DNA of 64,000 bases from Luteococcus sp038433155 (lineage in GTDB: Bacteria > Actinomycetota > Actinomycetes > Propionibacteriales > Propionibacteriaceae): the NCBI RefSeq assembly GCF_038433155.1, contig NZ_JBCDMW010000030.1, positions 1 through 64,000 on the forward strand, given 5' to 3'. Below the pieces are notes generated by a model that was not told the DNA's origin, did no database searches, and saw only the letters and a program-made list of their open reading frames with translations. Below, piece after piece: positions 16,477-24,021 of this stretch (the first letter of the stretch is position 1; each line of letters opens with the position of its first letter). The translations under genes and the position numbers were made by a program.

Positions 16477-18410
16477 CGGTTCCCTCCCTCCGGGCTCTCG
16501 TCGGTCTGGTCCATGTCCCGCGCGACGACGGCGCGGTAGCCCGGGTTGTCGGCCAACAGCTCGGCATGGGTGCCGCGGGCCACCGCCCTGCCGTCGTCCA
16601 GCAGCACCACCTCGTCGGCATGGTGCAGCAGCAGCGGAGAGACGGTGGTGATGATGGTGGTCCGGCCCCGACGGTGTTCCGCCAGCCGGGCGGCAATCCG
16701 GGCCTCGGTGTGGGCGTCGACGGCCGACGTCGGCTCCACCAGCACCAGCACCTCGGGATCGGCCAGCAGTGCGCGGGCCAGCACCAGGCGTTGCCGCTGG
16801 CCACCGGACAGGCCCCGGCCGCGTTCATCCAGCACCCCCTGCCAGCCACCGGGCAGGGCGTCGTAGACGTCCTCCGCATTGGCGGTGCGCAGCGCCTGTT
16901 CGGCCTGTTCCCGGGTGGCGCGGCCGTGCGGGTCCACCAGCTCCTGCAGGGTTCCGGCGAAGACCTGGGCATTGGCGTCGGCCACCAGCACCCGGGAGCG
17001 CACCTCATCCAACCGCACCCGGGAGAGGTCCACGTCGTCGAAGCTGACTCCCCAGTGCGCCTCGGCCCGTTCCTCGTCGGCCGCCACCAGGGTGGCCAAC
17101 TGCTCCTGGCGCTCGGCCCGGGCGCGCTTGGCCGCCTTGCCCTTCAGGTCCTCGTCGATCACCAGTGAGACCGCCTCGGTCTGGCTGGGCAGGAAACGGC
17201 CGATCCGGTCCGCCAGCGCCGCCGAGTCATCCGGCAGGGCACTGACCACGACGGTCATCCGCCCGGGCTGCGCCACGAAACCGGAGGCCTCGTCGGTGAT
17301 GGTGGCCCCCGCCGGTAGGGCCACCGGATCCGCCGGGTCCCGCCACGGCGGACGCTGGCCCAGCACGGCGATGGTCTTCTTGGCCGAGACCAGACCCTGC
17401 ACCCACTTCTGCACGAACTCGTAGAAGGTGCTGATGGGCCAGACCATGAAGATGGCATAGCCGAAGAAGCTGACCAGCTGCCCGATGCTCAACCGCCCGG
17501 CCAGCATCTCCCGGGTGCCGAGCCAGGTCAGCACCACCAGCAGCAGCCCGGACAGCAGCACGCTGAGGGCGTCCACCGCGGCCTGCCAGGTGCCCGCCCG
17601 GACCCCGGCCCGACGAACCCGCTGGGACTGGTGGGCGTAGTTGTCCCCGAAGGTCTGCTCGCCGCCGATGCCGCGCAGGATCCGCAGGCCGGCCACGATG
17701 TCGGTGGCCATCCCGGTGAGTTCGCTGGAGCGGCTGCGCTCACTGGCCTGGGCACGCTGCAGCGGCTTGAGCAGGGGTGATGCGGCTCCCACCAGCAGCG
17801 GGGCGGCGATCAGCGTGACCAGTCCGAGCTTGGTGGACTCGGCCAGCACCAGGCCGGCGACGAAGATGAAGGCGGCCAGCGCGGCGATGGTGCGGCCCAC
17901 CACCTCGAAGACCATGCCGTAGGTCTCCGCGTCGCCGCCCGCGATGGAGAGCATCTCCCCCGACGGCGTGCGGCGGGTGGCGACGTGCCCAAGCTGGGTT
18001 CCCTTGCGCAGCACCAGTTTCATGGTCTTGTACATCGCCACCAGGAAGCCGGTGACGGCGCTGGTGTGCATCAGGGTGCCGCCCACCACACCGACGGTGA
18101 TGCTGAGCACCATCAGCAGCGCCCACGGCAGGGTGGCCCAGACGCTGCCCCGGCTGACCCCCTCGTCGATGGCGCGGCCGAGCAGCCACGGGTTGATCGC
18201 GCTGGGCAGGAACCACAGCGCGCCGACGGCGGCGCTGGCCAGCACCAGGTCCAGCTGCTGGCCCAGCAGCCAGCGCAGGAAGCGGGCCGGGCTGCGGGTG
18301 TCCGGCTCGTCCCCGGAAACGACGCCGCCCGGGCCGCCCGTCTGGTCAGGGGTCAGGGCGTCCCGGGTGCGTTGGCTGAAGGCCGTGGTGTCCGGCGGAA
18401 AGGTCTGCAT
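16473..18410 (-). CDS. ABC exporter half-transporter with degenerate Walker motifs
   Basis: This 645-residue partner of the downstream half-transporter has a six-helix membrane domain (about 50-330). In the C-terminal NBD no GxxGxGK[ST] is present: the expected position reads VVVSALPDDSAALADRI. Walker B is LVLVEPTSAVD, with the metal-binding Asp replaced by Val, and the H-loop histidine position reads TTVSPLL. The signature GLSGGQRQRL is perfect. The degeneration therefore complements that of the partner exactly, the mark of an asymmetric exporter with one catalytic and one silent site. No ribosome binding site; a TAGTGT -10 lies 10 bases before the ATG. Confidence 0.92.
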   Translation of the reverse strand: MQTFPPDTTAFSQRTRDALTPDQTGGPGGVVSGDEPDTRSPARFLRWLLGQQLDLVLASAAVGALWFLPSAINPWLLGRAIDEGVSRGSVWATLPWALLMVLSITVGVVGGTLMHTSAVTGFLVAMYKTMKLVLRKGTQLGHVATRRTPSGEMLSIAGGDAETYGMVFEVVGRTIAALAAFIFVAGLVLAESTKLGLVTLIAAPLLVGAASPLLKPLQRAQASERSRSSELTGMATDIVAGLRILRGIGGEQTFGDNYAHQSQRVRRAGVRAGTWQAAVDALSVLLSGLLLVVLTWLGTREMLAGRLSIGQLVSFFGYAIFMVWPISTFYEFVQKWVQGLVSAKKTIAVLGQRPPWRDPADPVALPAGATITDEASGFVAQPGRMTVVVSALPDDSAALADRIGRFLPSQTEAVSLVIDEDLKGKAAKRARAERQEQLATLVAADEERAEAHWGVSFDDVDLSRVRLDEVRSRVLVADANAQVFAGTLQELVDPHGRATREQAEQALRTANAEDVYDALPGGWQGVLDERGRGLSGGQRQRLVLARALLADPEVLVLVEPTSAVDAHTEARIAARLAEHRRGRTTIITTVSPLLLHHADEVVLLDDGRAVARGTHAELLADNPGYRAVVARDMDQTDESPEGGNR

Positions 18411-18420
18411 GGCAGGAATG

Positions 18421-18426
18421 ACACTA
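18421..18426 (-). promoter_or_regulatory. Putative -10 box of the ABC exporter operon
   Basis: On the minus strand TAGTGT ends ten bases before the ATG at 18410. This implies a 5' leader of only a few bases, consistent with the missing Shine-Dalgarno sequence. Confidence 0.4.
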
Positions 18427-18506
18427 GATGCTGCCTCTGACAGTTTTCATCCGATTTTCCCCGCGCCCCACCAAACATGTACCGGTGCAGACAGGCCCGG
18501 CCAGGA

Positions 18507-19730
18507 TCACCGCTCGTCGACATCCCCGCGACTGCCCACAACGGCCCCGGCCACGGTGCCTGCACGACGCCCCACCACGGCCAGCACAACACCCAGCCCG
18601 AACCAGACCAGCAGGGCCAGCCAGGGCTGGAAGGTCGAGGCCTGCGGGAAGTAGCTCTCGATCCGCATCAGGTTGCCGGCGGCACCGGGCACGAACCACT
18701 GGCCGATCTCGCCCCAGGCACCGGGCAGCCATTCCTTGGGCATGCTCTGGGAGCTCAGGGGGTTGCCGACGAACAGTGTCAGAATCGCACCGAGCGCCAG
18801 CCCGGGCCGCCCCAGCAGGGAGTGCGCGCCCACGATGAAGGCGGCCGTCGCGGCGATGGATGCGCCAATGACCAGCCAGTTCATCCAGAAGCCGCCCTGG
18901 ATGAAGCCGAACCAGCCCTGCAGGATGCCGGTCAGCAACAGGCCACCCAGCACGCCGTACCCGGCGACGGCGACCAGACGGCGTTTCCACCCCACGAGCA
19001 GCATGGAGATCAGGACGCCGCCGATCATGCCGCCCATCGTCAACGGCAGACCGGCGATGGCGATGCCGGTGCCGCGGGCATCGCTGCTGGCCAGCGGCAC
19101 GACGTCGGTGATCGCGACGACGGGAGCACTCGTGGCGGCCAAGGAATCCTGTGCCTGCTTGGCCTTGGCGGCAGCACCCGCGGCAGCCTTCTGGGCGGCC
19201 TCCACCTGCGGCTTCATGGCCGCGGCCTGGGCGGCGGGTAGCCCTTGGGACACCGTCGCCAGGGTCTGAGCGCTGGCGGCGGCAGCGGCAGCCTGCGCGC
19301 CGAGCTTGGCGACCTCCCCGGCAGCCTGCTGCTTCTGGGCCGCGACGGCAGCCATCTGCTGGGCGCCGAGCTTCTGCGCGGCACCGGCGAGCATCTGGGT
19401 GGCGGCGGCACTGCCGGCCGAGGCGGTGAGCACCTCCGTCTTCTGCCCCGAGAAGACGAGCGCTCCGTAGACCCCTCGCTGCTCGATGGCCTCGACGGCG
19501 GCCGCCCGGTCGCTCTGGTCAACCACGGTGAAGGCTCCTCCGGCGGCCTCCAGCTGTTGGGCGACCGCGGCGCGCTGAGGGGTCGGCGCCACGATGGCCA
19601 CGGGCATGCCCTTCGGCTTGGCCGTGTAGCTGGGCCAGGCGAAGGCCAACAGCACCAGGGTGACGACGGTGGCGGCGGCCAGGATGGTGCGCAGCGTGGC
19701 CTGCCAGGTGGAGTGCAGGTGCTCGTCCAT
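18507..19730 (-). CDS. YhgE/Pip-like membrane protein (ABC-2-type permease domain)
   Basis: The protein has 407 residues. One N-terminal helix (about 17-36) is followed by a large extracytoplasmic region containing a long Ala/Gln-rich coiled coil (about 110-200), then five or six helices. This is the layout of YhgE/Pip (phage infection protein-like) and related ABC-2 family exporters. AGAGGA precedes the ATG at 19730; the in-frame ATG at 19745 lacks a site. It is divergent from a TetR regulator, with an operator-like palindrome directly upstream, so it is probably the regulated efflux or envelope gene. Substrate unknown. Confidence 0.8.
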   Translation of the reverse strand: MDEHLHSTWQATLRTILAAATVVTLVLLAFAWPSYTAKPKGMPVAIVAPTPQRAAVAQQLEAAGGAFTVVDQSDRAAAVEAIEQRGVYGALVFSGQKTEVLTASAGSAAATQMLAGAAQKLGAQQMAAVAAQKQQAAGEVAKLGAQAAAAAASAQTLATVSQGLPAAQAAAMKPQVEAAQKAAAGAAAKAKQAQDSLAATSAPVVAITDVVPLASSDARGTGIAIAGLPLTMGGMIGGVLISMLLVGWKRRLVAVAGYGVLGGLLLTGILQGWFGFIQGGFWMNWLVIGASIAATAAFIVGAHSLLGRPGLALGAILTLFVGNPLSSQSMPKEWLPGAWGEIGQWFVPGAAGNLMRIESYFPQASTFQPWLALLVWFGLGVVLAVVGRRAGTVAGAVVGSRGDVDER

Positions 19731-19747
19731 GACGGATCCTCTCATAA

Positions 19748-19761
19748 AACGAATGTTCGTT
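19748..19761. promoter_or_regulatory. TetR operator candidate next to the permease gene
   Basis: AACGAA-TG-TTCGTT is a perfect palindrome 17 bp upstream of the permease ATG. A related half-conserved site lies at 19793-19810, 32 bp away, next to the tetR promoter. Confidence 0.6.
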
Positions 19762-19792
19762 CTCTATGGTGCGCCCTCCCGGGGAAGCTGTC

Positions 19793-19818
19793 AAACAGAA
19801 TGTTCGTTTTGCTAGGAT
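19793..19818 (+). promoter_or_regulatory. tetR promoter with second operator-like site, leaderless
   Basis: AACAGAATGTTCGTTTT repeats the GAATGTTCGTT of the first operator. It runs directly into a -10 TAGGAT (19813-19818), which ends six bases before the tetR ATG. Autoregulation of a leaderless tetR transcript is inferred. Confidence 0.55.
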
Positions 19819-19824
19819 CGGCGC

Positions 19825-20415
19825 ATGCCCAAGGTTTCCGACGAACATCGCGCCGCCCAACGCCAGCGGATCCTGGACGCCGCCATCGCGGTCATCCAGC
19901 GCAAGGGCTTGTCCAGCACGACGATGAGCGACATCATCAAGGAGTCCGGGCTCTCGGCCGGAGCCATCTACGGCTACTGGAAGGGCAAGGACGACCTGAT
20001 CCGGGACATCGCCGCCTCCGTGGTGACCACCAAGAGCGAGATTCTGGTCACTTTCGCTGACCAGTCCCCCGTGCCGCCTCCGGCCACGGCCCTCGCACAG
20101 GTGCTGCGCAACCTCCCCCACGAGTGGATCGAGAGCGGCCTGGTGCTGCAGTTCTGGGGCAACCTGACCACCGGCAACGCCCTGTCCGCCGGGCTGCTGG
20201 ACCACGCGGCCACCCTGATGGAACGCGTCACCGGCTATCTCGAGGCGTGGTGCCGGCAGGAGGGACTCCCGTTGCGCCGCGCCGCCCGCCTCGCCCCCGC
20301 CTTCGTCGCCCTGATCCAGGGCTACGTGATGCAGGCGTCCTTCCGGATCGCCACGGACCTTGATGACTACACCCAGTCCGCCACGGGCCTGTTGGAGGGT
20401 CAGCTGGCCAGCTGA
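19825..20415 (+). CDS. TetR family transcriptional repressor
   Basis: The protein has 196 residues. The N-terminal TetR helix-turn-helix (about 10-55) includes QRILDAAIAVIQRKG and the recognition stretch IIKESGLSAGAIYGYWKGKDDLI. The C-terminal ligand-binding half is all-helical. Divergent orientation and two related operator-like sites in the 94-bp spacer indicate control of itself and of the YhgE/Pip-like gene, probably released by a small hydrophobic ligand. The ligand cannot be inferred. Confidence 0.92.
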   Translation: MPKVSDEHRAAQRQRILDAAIAVIQRKGLSSTTMSDIIKESGLSAGAIYGYWKGKDDLIRDIAASVVTTKSEILVTFADQSPVPPPATALAQVLRNLPHEWIESGLVLQFWGNLTTGNALSAGLLDHAATLMERVTGYLEAWCRQEGLPLRRAARLAPAFVALIQGYVMQASFRIATDLDDYTQSATGLLEGQLAS

Positions 20416-20422
20416 CAACAGC

Positions 20423-21742
20423 TCAGCAGGGAATGCTCCCCGGGGCGACATCGCACTCGTCGCCCAGCTTCATCGGGGCAATCCGGCCCTCGTCGCGCAG
20501 CCGGTAGAGCTCCTTGAGCACCCGCCGGTGCACATCCCACGGAGAGAGCGTGTTCAGGTAGATCTTGGTGGCGCCCTCGAAGCCAGCCAGGGTGGAGATC
20601 CGCCACTTCACGACGATCCGCCAGGGGATGTGCTCCTCACCGATGGCGCCGATCCCCTCGGCCAGCGACGGCGGCCGGTGGTGCCACTCCTCATTGCAGG
20701 ACAGCTTCTCACCGCCGGCGGCGTGCATGGCGTGCAGCAGGTCGCTCATCCCGTCCATCTCGTCGGCGTCCAGCAGCCACGGCTCCCGCCGCGGGGAGAG
20801 CGAGTAGATCTCTACCGACGGGTAGCGGTGGCCGAAGCCGGCGAAGGCGACGGCATGGTCATTGGCCGCCAGCAGCAGCCCGTTCTGGATGGCGATGTCC
20901 AACCCGTATTCGTTGAAGGCATTGGGATGGCGGGTCAGGGCCTCCGCGGCGGCCCCCGCGTGCTCCCCCAGCTCGTCGATCGCCACCACCTGGCGGTGCA
21001 GGTGCTCGAAGGACGCGCCGGCCGGCTTCAGCCAGTTCTGGAAGACCGAGACATAGCGGGCGGCCGGATTGGCGGCGTACAGGTCCGCCATCGCCTGCAC
21101 CGTCAGCCCGACGTAGGCCCGGTGCTCCGGCACCGTCAGCCAGCCGGAGGAGGCCAACTGACTGGTGTCGGTGGCGCCATCCACGTAGTGCCGTCGCGGA
21201 ATCACCAGCTCATGCGAGGTCCCGATCCAGCCCAGGGCGGCCTGCCGCAGCGCCTCCTCGGTGGGCTCCACCTCCTGTTTGGCGAAGCGTTCCCGCAGCC
21301 GCCAGACCCGCTCGATCTGGGCGTGGCCCACCGGATCGGCCAGGTAGGCCTCCACCCGTTCCACCACCTCCGGGCTCGGCTCCACGCCGTGATTGAGCCG
21401 CCAGTAGTCCAGCGAGCAGATCTCGAACAGGTTGGGCACCCGACGAAAGTCCGCCTCGGTCCGATCCAGCTCGGCTGCCGACAGCCCGGACAGCGCCCGC
21501 CACCCCTCCCCTTCGCGGACCAGCCGGGACCGCTCCGGCGGGTTATCCAGATGATGGCCGGGGCAGAAAGCGCAGCCGGGGGTCCCGCCGTCGGGAGGCA
21601 GCGGCGCCGGATCATCCAGCGTCTTGGGCAGGGGACGCTTGCCCCGGCCGGGCATGGTCCAGACCTGGGTCCCGGTGAAGGGATTGCGCTGCTTCACGGT
21701 TCCGTCGGGCAGCCGCTGCAAGACCTCGTCGCTGGCGCTCAT
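20423..21742 (-). CDS. GalT-like protein, DUF4921 family
   Basis: This 439-residue protein has the organisation of galactose-1-phosphate uridylyltransferase relatives in the HIT superfamily. CAFCPGHH (Cys57, Cys60, His64) resembles a metal site, and EHLHRQ (His247, His249, Gln251) matches the HxHxQ catalytic motif of GalT-type nucleotidyl transferases. I place it in DUF4921 from overall pattern; its substrate is unknown and it should not be called GalT outright. A -10 TAGTCT (21754-21749) ends six bases before the ATG, so the transcript is probably leaderless. No sugar genes adjoin it. Confidence 0.75.
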   Translation of the reverse strand: MSASDEVLQRLPDGTVKQRNPFTGTQVWTMPGRGKRPLPKTLDDPAPLPPDGGTPGCAFCPGHHLDNPPERSRLVREGEGWRALSGLSAAELDRTEADFRRVPNLFEICSLDYWRLNHGVEPSPEVVERVEAYLADPVGHAQIERVWRLRERFAKQEVEPTEEALRQAALGWIGTSHELVIPRRHYVDGATDTSQLASSGWLTVPEHRAYVGLTVQAMADLYAANPAARYVSVFQNWLKPAGASFEHLHRQVVAIDELGEHAGAAAEALTRHPNAFNEYGLDIAIQNGLLLAANDHAVAFAGFGHRYPSVEIYSLSPRREPWLLDADEMDGMSDLLHAMHAAGGEKLSCNEEWHHRPPSLAEGIGAIGEEHIPWRIVVKWRISTLAGFEGATKIYLNTLSPWDVHRRVLKELYRLRDEGRIAPMKLGDECDVAPGSIPC

Positions 21743-21956
21743 TGCCCCAGACTATGCCGGCCCCGCGCGCGCTGACCCGGGCTGTGCCGATGGGTCCCCT
21801 GGACGGGTTGGATCATCCAGCCAGGTCACGGACCTGCTGCGACGGGTGGCTCCTGAAGCCGCCGCGTGCGGTTGCCCACCAGACTGGAGACGTCCTGCGC
21901 ACACACCCCTCATGCTGCGCGCATGGACCTTGGGGCATCGCCCCCGGCAGGGGCAC

Positions 21957-21974
21957 GTCATCAGAACTGATGAC
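21957..21974. promoter_or_regulatory. Palindrome GTCATCAG-AA-CTGATGAC
   Basis: Perfect 8-bp arms with a 2-bp centre. It lies 0.45 kb upstream of the WhiB-like gene and about 215 bp from the start of the GalT-like gene. Confidence 0.5.
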
Positions 21975-22065
21975 AGGGAACCGGTTGCTGATCGAATACT
22001 TAACGCCATGAAATCCCCTTGTCGTCTGTTCAGGTGACACTCAGCGGGTGGACAATCGAGTCACA

Positions 22066-22085
22066 TGTCACGGATATACGTGACA
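22066..22085. promoter_or_regulatory. Palindrome TGTCACG-N6-CGTGACA
   Basis: Perfect 7-bp arms flank GATATA. The geometry (TGTCAC/GTGACA half sites) is what a CRP/FNR-type or similar dimeric regulator would bind. A further GTGACAC lies just upstream. Confidence 0.5.
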
Positions 22086-22203
22086 GCGCAGGAACGGCCC
22101 GAAAAAGGGCGCCACGGCTTCCGCATCGGCGCAAGGAGCGAGGTGGGCAGCAGAATTTTTCCTGTGGACACAGGGATCGCCGGGGCCCGTTCATGGCTTC
22201 AAC

Positions 22204-22236
22204 AATTCAACGTTGAATTATGAGTAGCGATACTCA
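22204..22236. promoter_or_regulatory. Two abutting palindromes
   Basis: AATTCAACGTTGAATT (22204-22219) is a perfect 16-bp palindrome. One base later TGAGTA-GCGA-TACTCA (22221-22236) is a second, and a half site ATGAGTAT follows at 22244-22251. Two different dimeric regulators, or one with two modes, could bind here. Confidence 0.55.
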
Positions 22237-22417
22237 GATTCCCATGAGTATCCGTGCCACCCCCGAACAGGTAGTCACCCCCACCATTGCGATGGCCTTT
22301 CCTCGCCACGGCCTGACAACCTAGAGCCGTCGGGGCAATCGGGAACCAGGTGGAACTCGCGCTCCGTCGTAGGGACACCGTCACCCCGATTCCCGCACCG
22401 AAAGTTGTCACCCAGAA

Positions 22418-22984
22418 ATGACCATCCAGACCAGTACCCTCACGGCCCGGGCCTGCGTGGAGCATGCTGAGGTCTTCCAGCATCCGCTGCTGGAGGACCA
22501 CATCTCCCCGGCCAGCGCCCACGAACGTCACCTCCAGCAGATGCTGATGCGCAAGGCCGAACAGGCCTGCGGTGGCTGCCCGCTGCTCCAGAGGTGCCTC
22601 TACGCCGCCGTCGTGGAGCACGACGTGGCGGGCTATGTGGCCGGCACGACCCCCGCCCAGCGCAACGCGATCCGTTCCCGACTGGGCGTTCGCGTGAAGC
22701 CCGAAGATCTGGATTCCTTCGCCGGCGTGGTCACGCCCAACCGGCAGATCGATCCGGCCGAGGTGGTGCGGCTGCGCGCCGCCAACCCGCATGACTCCCT
22801 GGAGTCGATCGCCCAGCGACTCGGCTGCAGCCTGTCCACCGTGAAGCGCCACCTGCGCAAGGCGCGCAACAACCCGGCGCCCAGCCGCTCCCTGCGCCAG
22901 GTCAAGCCCAGCATGGAACTCGTCCTGCAGGCCGCCCGCGAGGTGCTGCGCCGGGGCGAGGCCAGCCGACGCCTGGCCGCCTGA
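22418..22984 (+). CDS. WhiB-like iron-sulfur protein with C-terminal helix-turn-helix
   Basis: The protein has 188 residues. The N-terminal half is a WhiB-like (Wbl) domain with the four cluster cysteines Cys13, Cys51, Cys54 and Cys60 (C-x2-C-x5-C), followed by GYVAGTTPAQR in place of the usual G[VI]WGG turn. Wbl proteins bind a [4Fe-4S] cluster and act with sigma factors in transcription. The C-terminal half adds a second DNA-binding-like unit (DSLESIAQRLGCSLSTVKRHLRKAR, about 126-150), which typical Wbl proteins of 80-130 residues lack. It is preceded by an unusually palindrome-rich spacer. No partner gene is adjacent. Confidence 0.85.
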   Translation: MTIQTSTLTARACVEHAEVFQHPLLEDHISPASAHERHLQQMLMRKAEQACGGCPLLQRCLYAAVVEHDVAGYVAGTTPAQRNAIRSRLGVRVKPEDLDSFAGVVTPNRQIDPAEVVRLRAANPHDSLESIAQRLGCSLSTVKRHLRKARNNPAPSRSLRQVKPSMELVLQAAREVLRRGEASRRLAA

Positions 22985-23113
22985 CCACACCATAGGATCT
23001 GCCCGATTGACACGTCGGTCAGTCCCGGGTGACAAGCGCGGGGGCCCGGTGTGGACACACTGCGGCCACCCGCGCTTCACCATCTGGTCATGCCCTGCTG
23101 GCAGTATTCGTCC

Positions 23114-23902
23114 ATGACTTGGCGCCCCGAGATGGTGGCCCTGGACATCGACGGCACGCTCGTCGACCACGAGGGACATCTACCAGACCAGATCCGCGAC
23201 GCAGTGGACCGGATCAAGACCGCAGGAGTCCCGGTGGTGCTGGCCACCGGGCGTGCCTGGGGTGACACCCAGCCGATCTTCGAGGCGCTCGGCCTGCCGC
23301 CCGGCCCGGCGGTCAGCTCCAATGGTGCCGTCGTGGTGGACTTCCCGCCCTACCGGCTGCGCAAGCAGGTCACCTTTGACCCCGGCCCCGCCATCCAGAA
23401 GGTCTTGTCCAAGCACCCCCACATGCGGGTGGCGGTGGAGGATCCGCGCGGCGGCTATCGGTTGAACGAACTGTTCCCCGACGGAGACCTGACCGGCGAG
23501 ATGCGGCTGCAGAGCGTCGAGGAATTGTGCGCCGAGCCGGTCACCCGAGTGATCATCCGGGACCCGAACTCCTCCAGCGAGGAGTTCAAGACCATCGCCC
23601 GCGCCCTGGGCATGCGTGGCGTGAGCTACTTCATCGGGTGGTCCGCATGGCTGGACATCGCCCCCGTCGGTGTGAACAAGGCGACGGGATTGAAGGAGGT
23701 CTGCGCCGAACTGGGGGTCAAGAAGCGCAATGTGCTGGCACTGGGCGACGGCCGCAATGACACCCAGATGCTGAAATGGGCCGGCCGCGGCGTGGCCATT
23801 GGGGACGCCCCCGAGGAGGTCAAGGCCTGCGCGGACCACGTCACCGGGAATTTCGACGATCTGGGCACGGTGGAGGAATTGAACCGCTGGTTCCCCGCCT
23901 GA
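23114..23902 (+). CDS. HAD hydrolase, Cof/YidA-like
   Basis: This 262-residue cytoplasmic phosphatase belongs to the Cof subfamily. Motif I is ALDIDGTLVD, motif II lies in VLATGRAW, the motif III lysine is in GVNKATGLKEV, and motif IV is ALGDGRNDTQML. The ATG at 23114 is preferred over upstream ATGs at 23051 and 23090 because a CAGTAT -10-like box (23102-23107) ends six bases before it and the family begins at this point. Such enzymes act on sugar phosphates, FMN or PLP; the substrate is not predictable here. Confidence 0.88.
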   Translation: MTWRPEMVALDIDGTLVDHEGHLPDQIRDAVDRIKTAGVPVVLATGRAWGDTQPIFEALGLPPGPAVSSNGAVVVDFPPYRLRKQVTFDPGPAIQKVLSKHPHMRVAVEDPRGGYRLNELFPDGDLTGEMRLQSVEELCAEPVTRVIIRDPNSSSEEFKTIARALGMRGVSYFIGWSAWLDIAPVGVNKATGLKEVCAELGVKKRNVLALGDGRNDTQMLKWAGRGVAIGDAPEEVKACADHVTGNFDDLGTVEELNRWFPA

Positions 23903-23971
23903 TCCCCCGGGCTTTCCTCAAGGTCCTCTGGCCAGTCGGGGCTCGATCCGCGCTCACGATCCCCGAGCCTT

Positions 23972-24002
23972 CCTGAACCACGATCTCCGAGTCGGTCGAG
24001 GG
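23972..24002 (-). repeat. REP-like dispersed repeat, diverged copy
   Basis: On the minus strand it reads CTCGACCGACTCGGAGATCG followed by TGGTTCAGG, a diverged version of the CTCGACAGGCTCGGCCACCG repeat. It sits between convergent genes. Confidence 0.4.
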
Positions 24003-24021
24003 GTGGGAGAGCCCTCCGGAA

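Larger units (their letters stand above)
21743..22417. other. 675-bp intergenic region dense in palindromes
   Basis: No convincing gene is present. Besides the sites listed separately there are CCTGTG-GA-CACAGG (22161-22174), a GCCC/GGGC mini-hairpin near 22097-22110, and a local drop in GC between about 21970 and 22250. A 34-codon frame (22220-22324) has no ribosome binding site. The region could be a long, multiply regulated promoter for the WhiB-like gene or encode a structured RNA. Confidence 0.5.

Noticed and set aside
14569..16539. 656-codon plus-strand frame opposite the ABC exporter genes
   Set aside because: The opposite strand has full ABC transporter motifs; this frame is His/Gln/Gly-rich noise.
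20423..21742. Calling this gene galT
   Set aside because: The HxHxQ motif is present but the overall sequence fits DUF4921 rather than true GalT, and no galactose genes are near.
22220..22324. 34-codon frame inside the palindrome-rich spacer
   Set aside because: No ribosome binding site or well-placed -10 box, and its start lies within the palindromes.
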